Shown: positions 15,912 to 24,053 of the stretch, piece by piece
Layout: every line of letters begins with the position of its first letter
How positions within the stretch are numbered: position 1 is the first letter of the stretch
The notes under the pieces: generated by a model
What the model was told of the DNA's origin: nothing
Seen by the model: only the letters and a program-made list of their open reading frames with translations
Databases searched by the model: none
Assembly (NCBI GenBank): GCA_027449885.1
Contig: DAIDKS010000016.1
Span: forward strand, 32,083-96,082
Reading direction: 5' to 3'
Origin: Acidimicrobiaceae bacterium
GTDB taxonomy: Bacteria; Actinomycetota; Acidimicrobiia; Acidimicrobiales; RAAP-2
DNA: 64,000 nucleotides
Program-made: the position numbers and the translations under genes

Positions 15912-16630
15912 GCACCGGACTGGTCCTCGACGGGCTGTGCGTCCGCGTCGGCGAGAAGGACGTCCTTCGCGGCATCGACCTCCGTGTGGGCGCCGGCGAG
16001 GTCCACGTGATCATGGGGCCCAACGGCTCGGGCAAGTCCACCCTGGCCCACGCCCTCGCGGGTCACCCGGGCTACCAGGTGACGGCCGGGCGGGCGCTGC
16101 TCGACGGCGTCGACCTGCTCTCGCTCGATCCCACCGAGCGAGCGCGTCACGGGCTGTTCCTCGCCCTCCAGCAGCCACTCGACGTGCCCGGGGTCCGTCC
16201 GCGCGACATGCTCCTCGCGGCGGGGGCGGTCGCCGAGGGGCTGGAGACCCGTATTGAGGACGAGGCCCGTCGCGTGGGCCTACGACCCGACCTCCTCGAG
16301 CGCTTCGTGAACGTCGGGCTGTCCGGTGGGGAGCGCAAGCGCGCCGAGGTGGTCCAGTTCGGCGTCCTGCGGCCGACGATCGCCGTGCTCGACGAGATCG
16401 ACTCGGGCCTCGACGTCGACGCCCTGGGCGCCGTGGCCCGGCGTCTCGCGGCGGCGACGAGCGAGTGGGGCTGCGGACTGCTCGCCATCACGCACTTCCG
16501 ACGCCTGCTGAGCGAGTTGCGGCCCGACACGATTCACGTCATCAGCGGGGGGCGCGTCGTGGCGACCGGGGGACCGGAGCTGGCCGAGACGCTCGAGCGC
16601 GAGGGCTACGAGCCCTTTCGCTCGCACTGA
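15908..16630 (+). CDS. sufC: Fe-S assembly ATPase SufC (copy 1)
   Basis: This 240-residue ABC-type ATPase powers the SufBCD scaffold. Motifs: Walker A GPNGSGKST, LALQQPLDVPGV Q-loop, LSGGERKRAEV signature, Walker B IAVLDEIDSGLDVDAL and switch His in AITHFRRLLSEL. All catalytic residues are present. GTG 15908 overlaps the Rieske stop. A second complete SufC lies at 19677-20432, so this copy, encoded with SufB/SufD partners, is the more likely core subunit. Confidence 0.93.
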   Translation: MSTGLVLDGLCVRVGEKDVLRGIDLRVGAGEVHVIMGPNGSGKSTLAHALAGHPGYQVTAGRALLDGVDLLSLDPTERARHGLFLALQQPLDVPGVRPRDMLLAAGAVAEGLETRIEDEARRVGLRPDLLERFVNVGLSGGERKRAEVVQFGVLRPTIAVLDEIDSGLDVDALGAVARRLAAATSEWGCGLLAITHFRRLLSELRPDTIHVISGGRVVATGGPELAETLEREGYEPFRSH

Positions 16631-16649
16631 AGGTCCTCGAACCGACCGG

Positions 16650-16655
16650 TAGAAT
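16650..16655 (+). promoter_or_regulatory. Extended -10 element of the LCP gene
   Basis: CCGG-TAGAAT, 6 bases before GTG 16662. Confidence 0.6.
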
Positions 16656-16661
16656 CGTCGG

Positions 16662-17981
16662 GTGCCGCCAACCAGCGATAGGCCGACGGGCCCCGACGGG
16701 GGACACCGTCGCATCGCCAACGAGGAGCGCCTGAAGGCCCTCGGTCAGGCCATCGACTCCCGGCAGAACCCGGGCGCCGCGCGTCGTCCGCGCCGATCGG
16801 GCCACCGGGGGCGGAACATCACCCTCGTCAGCCTGGCGGTCGTGGTCGTGCTGGCGCTCGTCGTCGTCGGTGGCGGCTACCTGTACGCGCAGTGGCGGTT
16901 CGGCCAGATCCCGAAGGTGCACGTGGCGGGTGAGCAGCCCACGGTCTCGGGGCAGCCGATCAACATCCTCGAGATCGGCTCCGACTCCCGTGCCGGCCTC
17001 ACCGGGGCCCTCGCCAACCAGACGGGGGCGTCGACGGTCGCCGGCCAGCGCAGCGACGTCGTGAAGATCATGCGCGTGGACCCGGCCGCGGGCACCATCA
17101 CCGTCCTGTCGATCCCCCGCGACACCGTGGTGACGCTGCTCGCGAACCAGTCCCTGTACGGGAAGTTCAACCGGATCAACGTCAACTACGGCAACGGCCC
17201 CTCGCTCCTCGCCCAGACGATCACGGCGAACCTCGGGATCCCGATCAACCACGTCGTCCAGGTGAGCTTCGGCGGCCTCATCAACGCGGCCGACGCCATC
17301 GGGGGCGTCTACCTCGACTTCCCCTACCCGGCCAAGGACGCCTACTCGGGCCTCAACATCCCCCACGCGGGCTGTCAACTGGTGACCGGGTTCCAGGCTC
17401 TGGCCGTCGCCCGCAGCCGCCACTACCAGTGGTACCAGAACGGCGTGTGGAACTACGACGGGACGAGCGACTTCGGTCGCATCGACCGTCAGAACGCCTT
17501 CATCCGAGCCCTGATCAGTCGTGCGAAGAGTGAGATCACGAACCCGATCGCCCTCAATGACTTCCTCTCGAAGATCCCGCAGGGGATCACCCTCGACAGC
17601 GGCTTCTCGCTGAATGAGCTGGTGGGGCTGGCCTGGAAGTTCCACAGCTTCAATCCGGCCAACATGCGCACCTACACGCTCCCGACGGTGGCGGCGACCG
17701 TCAATCCCCTCGGCGACGTCCTCTTCGTGGACCAGCCCGCCGCCCAGCAGCTGCTCGTCAACATCTTCGGTTCGTCGCTGATCACCCCGACGAACCCGCC
17801 GCCGAACGCCCAACTCCAGACGCCGCCGCCGCCCGTGGTGACGACCACCACCACGACGATTCCCGCGTCGACGACGACCACGCACCGCCCGGCCAGCTCG
17901 ACGTCGGCCGGAGGGGCCACCACGACGACGATTCCCCAGACGTCGGGTCAGTACTTCGACCCGGTGCCCTGCCACCCCTAG
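16662..17981 (+). CDS. LytR-CpsA-Psr (LCP) family cell-wall glycopolymer ligase
   Basis: This 439-residue protein has a basic cytoplasmic N terminus (1-48) and one membrane helix (about 50-72: ITLVSLAVVVVLALVVVGGGYLY). An external LCP domain follows: NILEIGSDSRAG, RSDVVKIMRVDPAAGTITVLSIPRDTVV, KFNRINVNYGNGP. The Arg and Asp residues that hold the polyprenyl diphosphate are in these strings. The last 60 residues are Thr/Pro/Ala-rich, a likely wall-spanning or glycosylated tail. LCP enzymes attach polymers such as arabinogalactan or teichoic acids to peptidoglycan. It is probably leaderless, and ends in CTAG shared with sufU. Confidence 0.9.
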   Translation: MPPTSDRPTGPDGGHRRIANEERLKALGQAIDSRQNPGAARRPRRSGHRGRNITLVSLAVVVVLALVVVGGGYLYAQWRFGQIPKVHVAGEQPTVSGQPINILEIGSDSRAGLTGALANQTGASTVAGQRSDVVKIMRVDPAAGTITVLSIPRDTVVTLLANQSLYGKFNRINVNYGNGPSLLAQTITANLGIPINHVVQVSFGGLINAADAIGGVYLDFPYPAKDAYSGLNIPHAGCQLVTGFQALAVARSRHYQWYQNGVWNYDGTSDFGRIDRQNAFIRALISRAKSEITNPIALNDFLSKIPQGITLDSGFSLNELVGLAWKFHSFNPANMRTYTLPTVAATVNPLGDVLFVDQPAAQQLLVNIFGSSLITPTNPPPNAQLQTPPPPVVTTTTTTIPASTTTTHRPASSTSAGGATTTTIPQTSGQYFDPVPCHP

Positions 17982-18448
17982 GCCGACGGGGCCGCCTCGT
18001 CGAGCGCCTGGGTGAGGGTGTTCCAGGCCAGGGTGGCGCACTTGATGCGCACCGGGAACTGCGCGACCCCCTGGAGGGCCGCGAGCTCGCCCATGGTGCG
18101 CAGGTCGGCGACGCTCGGCGCCGCGTCGGCGCCCGTCTCCCCGACGGTCATCATGGCCTTGAAACGCTCGATGGTCGCGCGCACCTCCCCGAGGGGACGA
18201 CCCTTCACGGCGACGCTCATGAGCGACGAGGACGCCTGGGAGATGGAGCAGCCGTGTCCCGAGAGTCGGATATCGGTCAGGACGCCGTCGTGCACCTCGA
18301 CGTAGAGGGCGATCTCGTCGCCGCACAGCGGGTTGAAGCCCTCGACCCGGACGGCGGGGGGCACGGGCAGCTCACCGCGGTTGCGGGGGGTGCGGTAGTG
18401 GTCGAGGACGATCTCCCGGTAGAGCTCGTCGAGGTTGCCCAGGCTCAC
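17978..18448 (-). CDS. sufU: SufU-type sulfur transfer protein
   Basis: This 156-residue protein has the zinc ligands of SufU: C42 and D44 in NPLCGDEIAL, C67 in GHGCSISQASSS, and C137 in RIKCATLAW. LYREIVLDHYRTPRNRG is the family start. SufU takes the persulfide from SufS and is the partner of class II cysteine desulfurases in Gram-positive bacteria. GTG 18448 overlaps the sufS stop (GTGA), so sufC2-sufS-sufU is a coupled minus-strand operon. Confidence 0.93.
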   Translation of the reverse strand: MSLGNLDELYREIVLDHYRTPRNRGELPVPPAVRVEGFNPLCGDEIALYVEVHDGVLTDIRLSGHGCSISQASSSLMSVAVKGRPLGEVRATIERFKAMMTVGETGADAAPSVADLRTMGELAALQGVAQFPVRIKCATLAWNTLTQALDEAAPSA

Positions 18449-19680
18449 GAGAACATCGCCACCGCGTGTCGGAGGGCGTCGATGAGAACGTCCACGTCCT
18501 CGTCGATCGAGTAGGGGCCGAAGGAGGCTCGAGCCGTCGCGGCGAGGCCGAAGCGACGCATCAGGGGCTTGGCGCAGTGGTGTCCGGGCCGGACGCAGAC
18601 GCCGAACTGGTCGAGGACCTGGGCGACGTCGTGGGGGTGGACGCCCGCCACGTCGAGACTGAGGACGCCCCCTCGATCGAGTGCCGTCGCGGGCCCGATC
18701 ACCCGCACGCGGCCGGCGAACTCGCCGTCCAGTCGCGCCAGGGCCCGTTCGGTGAGCCCGTGCTCGTAGGCGGCGACGTCGGACAGGCCGAGCGACTCCA
18801 GATAGCGGATGGCCGCCCGCAGACCCGCCGTCTCGGCGATCGGGGGAGTGCCGGCCTCGAACTTGGCGGGGCCGTCGGCGGGGGTGAACCCGTCGCGGCG
18901 CACGTCGGCGATCATGCCGCCGCCACCGAGGAAGGGGGGCATCGCCTCGAGGAGCTCCCGGCGGGCCCACAGGACCCCGAGGCCCGTCGGGCCGAGCATC
19001 TTGTGAGCCGAGAAGCAGAGGAAGTCAGCCCCCAGCTGCGTCACGTCGGTGACGTCGTGGGCGACGCCTTGGGCGGCGTCGACGGCGACGAGGGCCCCCC
19101 GCTCGTGGGCTCGCGCCGCGAGCGCGGCGACGGGATTGCGCGTCCCGAGGACGTTGGACACCAGGGTGAGCGAGAGCAGACGCACGCCGTCGAGGAGCCG
19201 GTCGATCTCACTGAGGTCGAGGCGGAAGTCGTCGCCGACGGGGATGAAGCGCACCTCGATGCCGGTCGTCTCGCGCAGCTGGAACCACGGAACGATGTTC
19301 GCGTGGTGCTCCATCTCGGTCACCAGGACGACGTCGCCGGCGCGCAGGTTCGCTGCGCCCCAGGATCGAGCGATGAGGTTGAACGACTCGGTCGTGTTCT
19401 TGGTGAAGACGATCTCGTCGGCGCCTCCGGGCGCTCCGATGAAGCGCGCCACGTCGGCCCGCGTCCCCTCGTAGACGTCGGTCGCCTCGTTCGCCGTCTG
19501 GTAGACGCCCCGGTGAACGTTGGCGTGACGTAGGGAGTAGTAACGGTCCATCGCCTCGATGACCGCTCGCGGGGGAACCGTTGAGGAGGCCGAATCGAGG
19601 TAGGTGATGGGACGATCGTTGATCACGCGGCCGAGGAGGGGGACGTCCGCCCGGACCCGACGAGGGTTGAAGGAGGTCAC
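18445..19680 (-). CDS. sufS: Cysteine desulfurase SufS
   Basis: This 411-residue PLP enzyme takes sulfur from cysteine for Fe-S assembly. The N terminus has YLDSASSTVPPRAVIEAM and the middle VTEMEHHANIVPW. The PLP lysine is in FSAHKMLGPTGLGVLW and the persulfide cysteine in RPGHHCAKPLMRRFG. GTG 19680 was chosen because it overlaps the sufC2 stop (GTGA) and gives the usual SufS length. The order sufC-sufS-sufU recalls the Gram-positive suf operon without the scaffold genes. Confidence 0.94.
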   Translation of the reverse strand: MTSFNPRRVRADVPLLGRVINDRPITYLDSASSTVPPRAVIEAMDRYYSLRHANVHRGVYQTANEATDVYEGTRADVARFIGAPGGADEIVFTKNTTESFNLIARSWGAANLRAGDVVLVTEMEHHANIVPWFQLRETTGIEVRFIPVGDDFRLDLSEIDRLLDGVRLLSLTLVSNVLGTRNPVAALAARAHERGALVAVDAAQGVAHDVTDVTQLGADFLCFSAHKMLGPTGLGVLWARRELLEAMPPFLGGGGMIADVRRDGFTPADGPAKFEAGTPPIAETAGLRAAIRYLESLGLSDVAAYEHGLTERALARLDGEFAGRVRVIGPATALDRGGVLSLDVAGVHPHDVAQVLDQFGVCVRPGHHCAKPLMRRFGLAATARASFGPYSIDEDVDVLIDALRHAVAMFS

Positions 19681-20432
19681 GCCAGGACCCGCCAGGCGTC
19701 GTAGCCCTCGCGGTCGATCTGGGCCGCCACCTCGACGCCGCCACTGTGCACGATGCGTCCGTCGACCAGCACGTGGACGTGATCGGGTTCGATCTCCTCC
19801 AGCAGCTTCACGTAGTGGGTGACGACGATCGCTCCCATGGCGGGTCGCTCGGCTCGCACCGTCTGGACCCCTCGAGCCACCACGCGCAGGGCGTCGATGT
19901 CGAGACCCGAGTCCGTCTCGTCGAGGAGGGCGACGTCGGGCTCGAGGAGGGCCATCTGGAGGACCTCGTTGCGCTTGCGCTCGCCCCCCGAGAAGCCCTG
20001 GTTGAGGTGGCGCTCGGCGAAGGCGGGGTCCATGCCGAGTCGGTCCATCCACTCGGCGAGGGCGAGGCGCACTTCGAGGACGCTGAGCTCGCCGAGCCCC
20101 CGTCGCGCCACCATGGCCTGTCGCAGGAACTGGACGACCGAGACGCCGGCGATAGCCTCCGGGTACTGGAACGCGAGGAAGACCCCCGCGCGGGCCCGCT
20201 CGTCAGCCGACCAGCCCGTGACGTCCTGCCCCTTCAGGCGAATCTCGCCGTCGGTGAGCTGGTAGCCGGGGTGGCCCATGATCACGTTGGCGAGCGTCGA
20301 CTTGCCCGCTCCGTTCGGCCCCATGATGGCGTGCACCTCACCGGACTCGACCGTGAGGTCGAGCCCCCGCAGGATGGGGACGTCATCGGCCACCGCGTGG
20401 ACATTGACCAATTCGAGGAGGGGGCTCGACAC
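19677..20432 (-). CDS. sufC: Fe-S assembly ATPase SufC (copy 2)
   Basis: This 251-residue second SufC has every motif intact: GPNGAGKST, FLAFQYPEAIAGVSV Q-loop, FSGGERKRNEVLQMALL, ALLDETDSGLDIDAL and VVTHYVKLLEEI. FQYP and the FSGGE.KRNE string make it the more canonical SufC of the two. It leads the sufS-sufU operon, while the SufB/SufD scaffold genes are on the other strand with copy 1. It is probably translated from a leaderless mRNA. Confidence 0.93.
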   Translation of the reverse strand: MSSPLLELVNVHAVADDVPILRGLDLTVESGEVHAIMGPNGAGKSTLANVIMGHPGYQLTDGEIRLKGQDVTGWSADERARAGVFLAFQYPEAIAGVSVVQFLRQAMVARRGLGELSVLEVRLALAEWMDRLGMDPAFAERHLNQGFSGGERKRNEVLQMALLEPDVALLDETDSGLDIDALRVVARGVQTVRAERPAMGAIVVTHYVKLLEEIEPDHVHVLVDGRIVHSGGVEVAAQIDREGYDAWRVLA

Positions 20433-20438
20433 GACCCG

Positions 20439-20444
20439 AGCCTA
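20439..20444 (-). promoter_or_regulatory. Extended -10 element of sufC2-sufS-sufU
   Basis: CCGG-TAGGCT on the minus strand, exactly 6 bases before GTG 20432. Confidence 0.6.
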
Positions 20445-20470
20445 CCGGCGGCGCGGCGGCGCGGATCGGG

Positions 20471-21085
20471 TCACCACCCCCGCGCGACCCACTCCGCCAG
20501 GTGGGGTCGCTCGGTGCCGATGGTGGTCTGCTCCCCGTGTCCGGGCCAGACGATCGTCGCGTCGGGGAGGACGAAGAGTCGTTCCTCGATCGACCGGATG
20601 ATCGTCGGAAAGTCACCCCCGGGGAAGTGGGTCGCCCCCGGCCCACCCGGGAAGAGGGTGTCGCCGGCGAAGAGGAGCGGGCTGCCCGCGGCCGTGAGAC
20701 ACGTCGAGCCCGGCGTGTGCCCCGGGGTGTGGTGTGCCACGAGCCGGAGGGCGCCGACGGGGATCTCCACCCCGTCGTCCAGGTGGCGGGTGGGCGTGGA
20801 CACCAGGGCCGCGTCGGCCCCGTTCATCCACGCGGGTCGTCCGGTGGGGGAGAGGCGCTCGAGCGCGCCGACGTGGTCCGCGTGGCCGTGCGTGACGACG
20901 ACCGTGGTCACGCGGTGACGCGCGGCGAGGGAGGCGAGGCCGTCGGGATCGTCGGCCGGGTCGATCAGCACCGACTCGCCGGTCCGCCGACAGGTGATCA
21001 CGTAGACGTTGGTCGACAGCGGGCCGACGACCGCGCGGCGGACCTCGAGGGCGCCGTCACTCCAGATGGGGGTCGCGTCCGTCAC
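20471..21085 (-). CDS. MBL-fold metallo-hydrolase (glyoxalase II-like)
   Basis: This 204-residue protein has the di-zinc motif THGHADHVGALERL, HHTPGHTPGSTCL, LFAGDTLFPGGPGATHFPGGDFPTI and the final WPGHGEQTTIGTERPHL. This set is typical of the glyoxalase II/YcbL group, which hydrolyses thioesters. There is no C-terminal glutathione-binding domain, so the substrate is probably not S-lactoylglutathione. It lies upstream of sufC2 on the same strand but is separated by the sufC2 promoter. Confidence 0.82.
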   Translation of the reverse strand: MTDATPIWSDGALEVRRAVVGPLSTNVYVITCRRTGESVLIDPADDPDGLASLAARHRVTTVVVTHGHADHVGALERLSPTGRPAWMNGADAALVSTPTRHLDDGVEIPVGALRLVAHHTPGHTPGSTCLTAAGSPLLFAGDTLFPGGPGATHFPGGDFPTIIRSIEERLFVLPDATIVWPGHGEQTTIGTERPHLAEWVARGW

Positions 21086-21092
21086 GGTCCCA

Positions 21093-21105
21093 GGCTGTCA
21101 CAGCC
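21093..21105. promoter_or_regulatory. 13-bp palindrome between divergent genes, candidate operator
   Basis: GGCTGT-C-ACAGCC is a perfect inverted repeat 8 bases upstream of the MBL gene start. A -10-like TAGTCT for the divergent dehydrogenase operon lies at 21130-21135. Regulation of both genes is inferred from position. Confidence 0.35.
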
Positions 21106-21180
21106 CCGGACGGCGGTGGGCGCTTTGGCTAGTCTCCTGAGTGACACCGCCTACTGGCGGGTAGGGATCGAGGGTGGACG

Positions 21181-22296
21181 ATGAACTTTGGCTTTACCGA
21201 AGAGCAGGAGGAGCTGCGGCGCATGGTGCGGCGATTCCTCGAGGAGAAGTCGCCCGAGACCGAGGTGCGCCGGTTGATGGCCACCGAGGAGGGCTACGAC
21301 CCCCAGGTGTGGCGACAGATGGCCGACGAGCTCGCGCTGCAGGGCCTGGGCATCCCCGAGGCGTACGGCGGCCAGGGATTCGGACCGGTCGAGCTCTACG
21401 TCGTGTTCGAGGAGATGGGCGCGTCCCTCTACTGCGGCCCCTACTTCTCGACGGTGGCCCTCGCGGCGCCCGCCCTGGCACTGGTGGGAACCGAGGACGA
21501 CCGTGCGACGTGGCTGCCCGGGATCGCCGACGGATCGACTATCGCGACCCTCGCCCTGACCGACGACATGGGGGCGTGGGACCTCGCCGCGACGTCGACC
21601 ACGGCCCAGCGCGCGGGCGACGGGTGGACGGTGTCGGGAGTGCGCAACTACGTCACCGACGGAACGGTCGCGAACCTCATCCTCGTGCCGGCGATGACCC
21701 CAGCGGGCCTCTCCCTCTTCGCCGTGCGGGGCGACGCGCCGGGGCTATCGCGCGAGAGCCTGCCCACCATGGACCAGACGCGCAAGCAGGCGCGCCTCGT
21801 CCTCGAGCGCGTACCGGCGGAGCTCGTCGGGGTGGACGGTGCGGCGGCTCCGGGCTTGGAGACGACCGTTCAGACGGCGGCCGCGATGCTCGCCGCCGAG
21901 CAGGTCGGAGGCTCCCAGCGGGTCCTCGACAACGCCGTCGCCTACGCGAAGACGCGTGTCCAGTTCGGGCGTCCCATCGGGTCGTTCCAGGCCATCAAGC
22001 ACAAGTGCGCCGACATGCTCCTGGACGTGGAGTCGGCCAAGTCGGCCGCGTACTACGCGGCCTGGGCGGCCCAGGAGCGCAACGACGAGCTGCCGGTCGC
22101 GGCGAGCCTCGCCAAGTCCTTCTGCTCCGAGGCGTACTTCCACTGCGCGGCGGAGAACATCCAGATCCACGGCGGCATCGGCTTCACCTGGGAACACCAC
22201 GCGCACCTCTACTTCAAGCGAGCGAAGAGTTCCGAGCTGCTGCTCGGGGACCCGGCGTATCACCGCGAGTTGATCGCCCAGCGTTTGGGGATCTAA
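21181..22296 (+). CDS. Acyl-CoA dehydrogenase
   Basis: This 371-residue flavoenzyme of normal length has MNFGFTEEQEELRRMVRRFLEE, ALTDDMGAWD, VSGVRNYVTDGTVAN, YAKTRVQFGRPIGSFQAIKHKCADMLLDVE and the C-terminal IHGGIGFTWEHHAHLYFKRAKSSELLLGDPAYHRELIAQRL. The substrate-binding loop in the first half is short of the usual TEPxxGSD motif (TDDMGAWD), as in many actinobacterial paralogues that act on steroid side chains or other unusual acyl-CoAs and often work as heterodimers. No partner is next to it. GAGGGTGG precedes the ATG. Confidence 0.85.
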   Translation: MNFGFTEEQEELRRMVRRFLEEKSPETEVRRLMATEEGYDPQVWRQMADELALQGLGIPEAYGGQGFGPVELYVVFEEMGASLYCGPYFSTVALAAPALALVGTEDDRATWLPGIADGSTIATLALTDDMGAWDLAATSTTAQRAGDGWTVSGVRNYVTDGTVANLILVPAMTPAGLSLFAVRGDAPGLSRESLPTMDQTRKQARLVLERVPAELVGVDGAAAPGLETTVQTAAAMLAAEQVGGSQRVLDNAVAYAKTRVQFGRPIGSFQAIKHKCADMLLDVESAKSAAYYAAWAAQERNDELPVAASLAKSFCSEAYFHCAAENIQIHGGIGFTWEHHAHLYFKRAKSSELLLGDPAYHRELIAQRLGI

Positions 22297-22303
22297 GCGC
22301 CCC

Positions 22304-23047
22304 GTGCTCGTCCACGAGCAACTCACCTCCGACCACGCCCACCTCGATCTGCGGATCGCGACGGCCGCGACGCGACCCGCCAGTGGTCACGTGCTGATCC
22401 TGGTGCACGGCCTGCCGCGAGCCACCGGCATGGGCCGCCAAGCCGCGGGACTGCTGCCGGAGCTCGCCGAGCACCTGGCCGCCGAGTCGGGCTGGACCGT
22501 GGCGACCGGCACGCTCTCGGGGGTCGGCACGAGCACCGGGACCTTCTCGGCGCGACAGTGGCGTCAGGACCTCGGGCGCATCATCGATCGGATGGACGAC
22601 GGGACCCGGCGCATCTCACTCGCGGGCTTCGGCTTCGGGGGCTCGCTGTCGCTCGCCGTGGCGGCCGACGACGACCGCGTGCGCAGCGTGGCGACCTTCG
22701 CCGCACCCGCCCACCTCGAGCCGTGGTGCGGACCGGCCGCGACCTTCCGCGAGCGAGTGGTCGAGGCCGGGGTCGTCGGCGACGACCCCCCCCTCCCCGC
22801 CGAGCAGCTCTGGGCCGACGTCATGGACGTCAATCCGCTCTCGGCCGTGGGTCGAGTGGCGCCGCGTCGGCTGCTTATCGGCCACGGGACCGACGATGTC
22901 GAAGTCCCGCCGAGCGACGCCCGCGACCTGGTCGCCGCGGCGGACGGGCACGCCGAACTCCGTCTCATCCAGGGCGCGGGCCACCAGTTGCGCGCCGATC
23001 CCCGCATGGTCGCCACCCTCCTCGGATGGCTCGATCGACACCGTTAG
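22304..23047 (+). CDS. Alpha/beta-hydrolase-fold protein lacking the nucleophile serine
   Basis: This 247-residue protein has the fold's oxyanion strand ILVHGLPRA, an elbow region LAGFGFGGSLSLAVA, the acid strand LLIGHGTDDVEVP and a His loop QGAGHQLRADP. The elbow reads G-F-G-F-G where G-x-S-x-G is expected, so the nucleophile position is Gly. The codons there (GGC TTC GGC TTC GGG) are unambiguous. It may be a non-enzymatic fold, or may use another residue. GTG 22304 follows the acyl-CoA dehydrogenase stop by 7 bases, so the two are probably one operon. Confidence 0.75.
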   Translation: MLVHEQLTSDHAHLDLRIATAATRPASGHVLILVHGLPRATGMGRQAAGLLPELAEHLAAESGWTVATGTLSGVGTSTGTFSARQWRQDLGRIIDRMDDGTRRISLAGFGFGGSLSLAVAADDDRVRSVATFAAPAHLEPWCGPAATFRERVVEAGVVGDDPPLPAEQLWADVMDVNPLSAVGRVAPRRLLIGHGTDDVEVPPSDARDLVAAADGHAELRLIQGAGHQLRADPRMVATLLGWLDRHR

Positions 23048-23084
23048 GAGGGTGCGCGCGCCCCGAGTGGGGCAGAATGTCACC

Positions 23085-23543
23085 GTGCAGATTCCCGCGA
23101 AGGCCGAGTACGCCGTTCGAGCGCTCCTGACCCTGGCGGCCAGCGACAGTTCCGTGAGCGCCGAGAACCTCGCGGCCCAGCAGGCGCTGCCCGCCAAGTT
23201 CCTCGGGGCGATCCTCTCGGACCTCCGTCGCGGCGGACTGGTCACCAGCCAGCGTGGGCCTGACGGGGGCTTCCGGCTGGCCCGGGATCCCGACGCGATC
23301 TACATCGCCGACGTCCTGCGGGTCGTGACCGGCCCGATGGCGGGCGTGCGGGGAATGCGACCCGAGACCCTCCAGTACGAGGGCGAAGCCACCCACCTGC
23401 GTGACGTGTGGGTAGCCGTTCGGGCGGCTCTGCGGGAGGTCCTCGAGCACGTGACGCTCGGACAAGTCCTGCGCGGGGAGCTACCCGAGGCGGTGACCCG
23501 ATTCACCGCCGACCCGGACGCGTGGATCACTCGCAAGATATGA
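23085..23543 (+). CDS. Rrf2-family transcriptional regulator without cysteines
   Basis: This 152-residue protein has the Rrf2 winged helix: IPAKAEYAVRALLTLA, LAAQQALPAKFLGAILSDLRRGGLVTSQRGPDGGFRLAR, then a helical dimerisation part. IscR, NsrR and RsrR bind Fe-S clusters through Cys or His residues in the second half. This protein has no cysteine at all, so it is unlikely to be a cluster sensor and may resemble CymR-type members. The stop overlaps the RNase HI start (ATGA). CAGAAT 6 bases before GTG 23085 may be its -10. Confidence 0.85.
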   Translation: MQIPAKAEYAVRALLTLAASDSSVSAENLAAQQALPAKFLGAILSDLRRGGLVTSQRGPDGGFRLARDPDAIYIADVLRVVTGPMAGVRGMRPETLQYEGEATHLRDVWVAVRAALREVLEHVTLGQVLRGELPEAVTRFTADPDAWITRKI

Positions 23544-23989
23544 CCCGGGTCCATACGGACGGGTCCTGCCGTGGCAATCCGGGACCCGGAGGCTGGGCGT
23601 GGGCCCTCGACGGGGAGCACTACGCGAGTGGCGCCGCGGCGCACACGACGAATCAGCGCATGGAGATCACCGCGGTGCTCGAGGCCCTGCGCTCGCTCGA
23701 CGGTGGCGACATCGAGGTCGTGAGCGACTCGACCTACGTCGTCAAGTGCTTCAACGATCGATGGCACGTCGGCTGGCGCCGGCGGGGGTGGAAGAACTCC
23801 CAGGGCCAGCCCGTGGCCAATCGCGACCTGTGGGAGCCGCTCCTCGACCTCGTGCTGGACTCGGGTCGACGGGTCCACTTCACGTGGGTGAAGGGTCATT
23901 CCGGTGATCCCATGAACGACTTCGTCGACGCGCTCGCGACTCGAGCCGCCGACCAGCAGCGAGGAGAGTCGCGGCGTCACCACGAGTGA
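23540..23989 (+). CDS. rnhA: Ribonuclease HI
   Basis: This 149-residue enzyme cuts the RNA strand of RNA-DNA hybrids. Its four acidic metal ligands are in HTDGSCRGNPGPGGWA, NQRMEITAVLEAL, VVSDSTYVVKCF and GDPMNDFVDALA. WKNSQGQPVANRDLWE and HFTWVKGHSG are the handle and His loop of the E. coli type. ATG 23540 overlaps the Rrf2 stop. RNase HII is encoded at 60851, so both RNase H classes are in this window. Confidence 0.94.
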   Translation: MTRVHTDGSCRGNPGPGGWAWALDGEHYASGAAAHTTNQRMEITAVLEALRSLDGGDIEVVSDSTYVVKCFNDRWHVGWRRRGWKNSQGQPVANRDLWEPLLDLVLDSGRRVHFTWVKGHSGDPMNDFVDALATRAADQQRGESRRHHE

Positions 23990-24010
23990 CGCCTCACGGT
24001 CCTCGAACAT

Positions 24011-24016
24011 TAGGAT
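24011..24016 (+). promoter_or_regulatory. Putative -10 element of the lpd operon, followed by a GGTAAT repeat
   Basis: TAGGAT. Two direct copies of GGTAAT (24023-24028 and 24030-24035) lie at or just after the predicted transcription start and could be a regulator site or a chance repeat. Confidence 0.4.
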
Positions 24017-24053
24017 TTCCCAGGTAATTGGTAATCAGGTGAAGGGACCGGCC

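Noticed and set aside
16542..18326. 594-codon minus-strand open frame antisense to the LCP gene
   Set aside because: Its Arg/Gly/Asp-rich composition is typical of shadow frames, and the LCP domain is clear on plus.
21141..21164. Seven-codon ORF just after the TAGTCT element upstream of the acyl-CoA dehydrogenase
   Set aside because: Its spacing to the -10 is five bases and its stop does not reach the next start, so it looks like chance.
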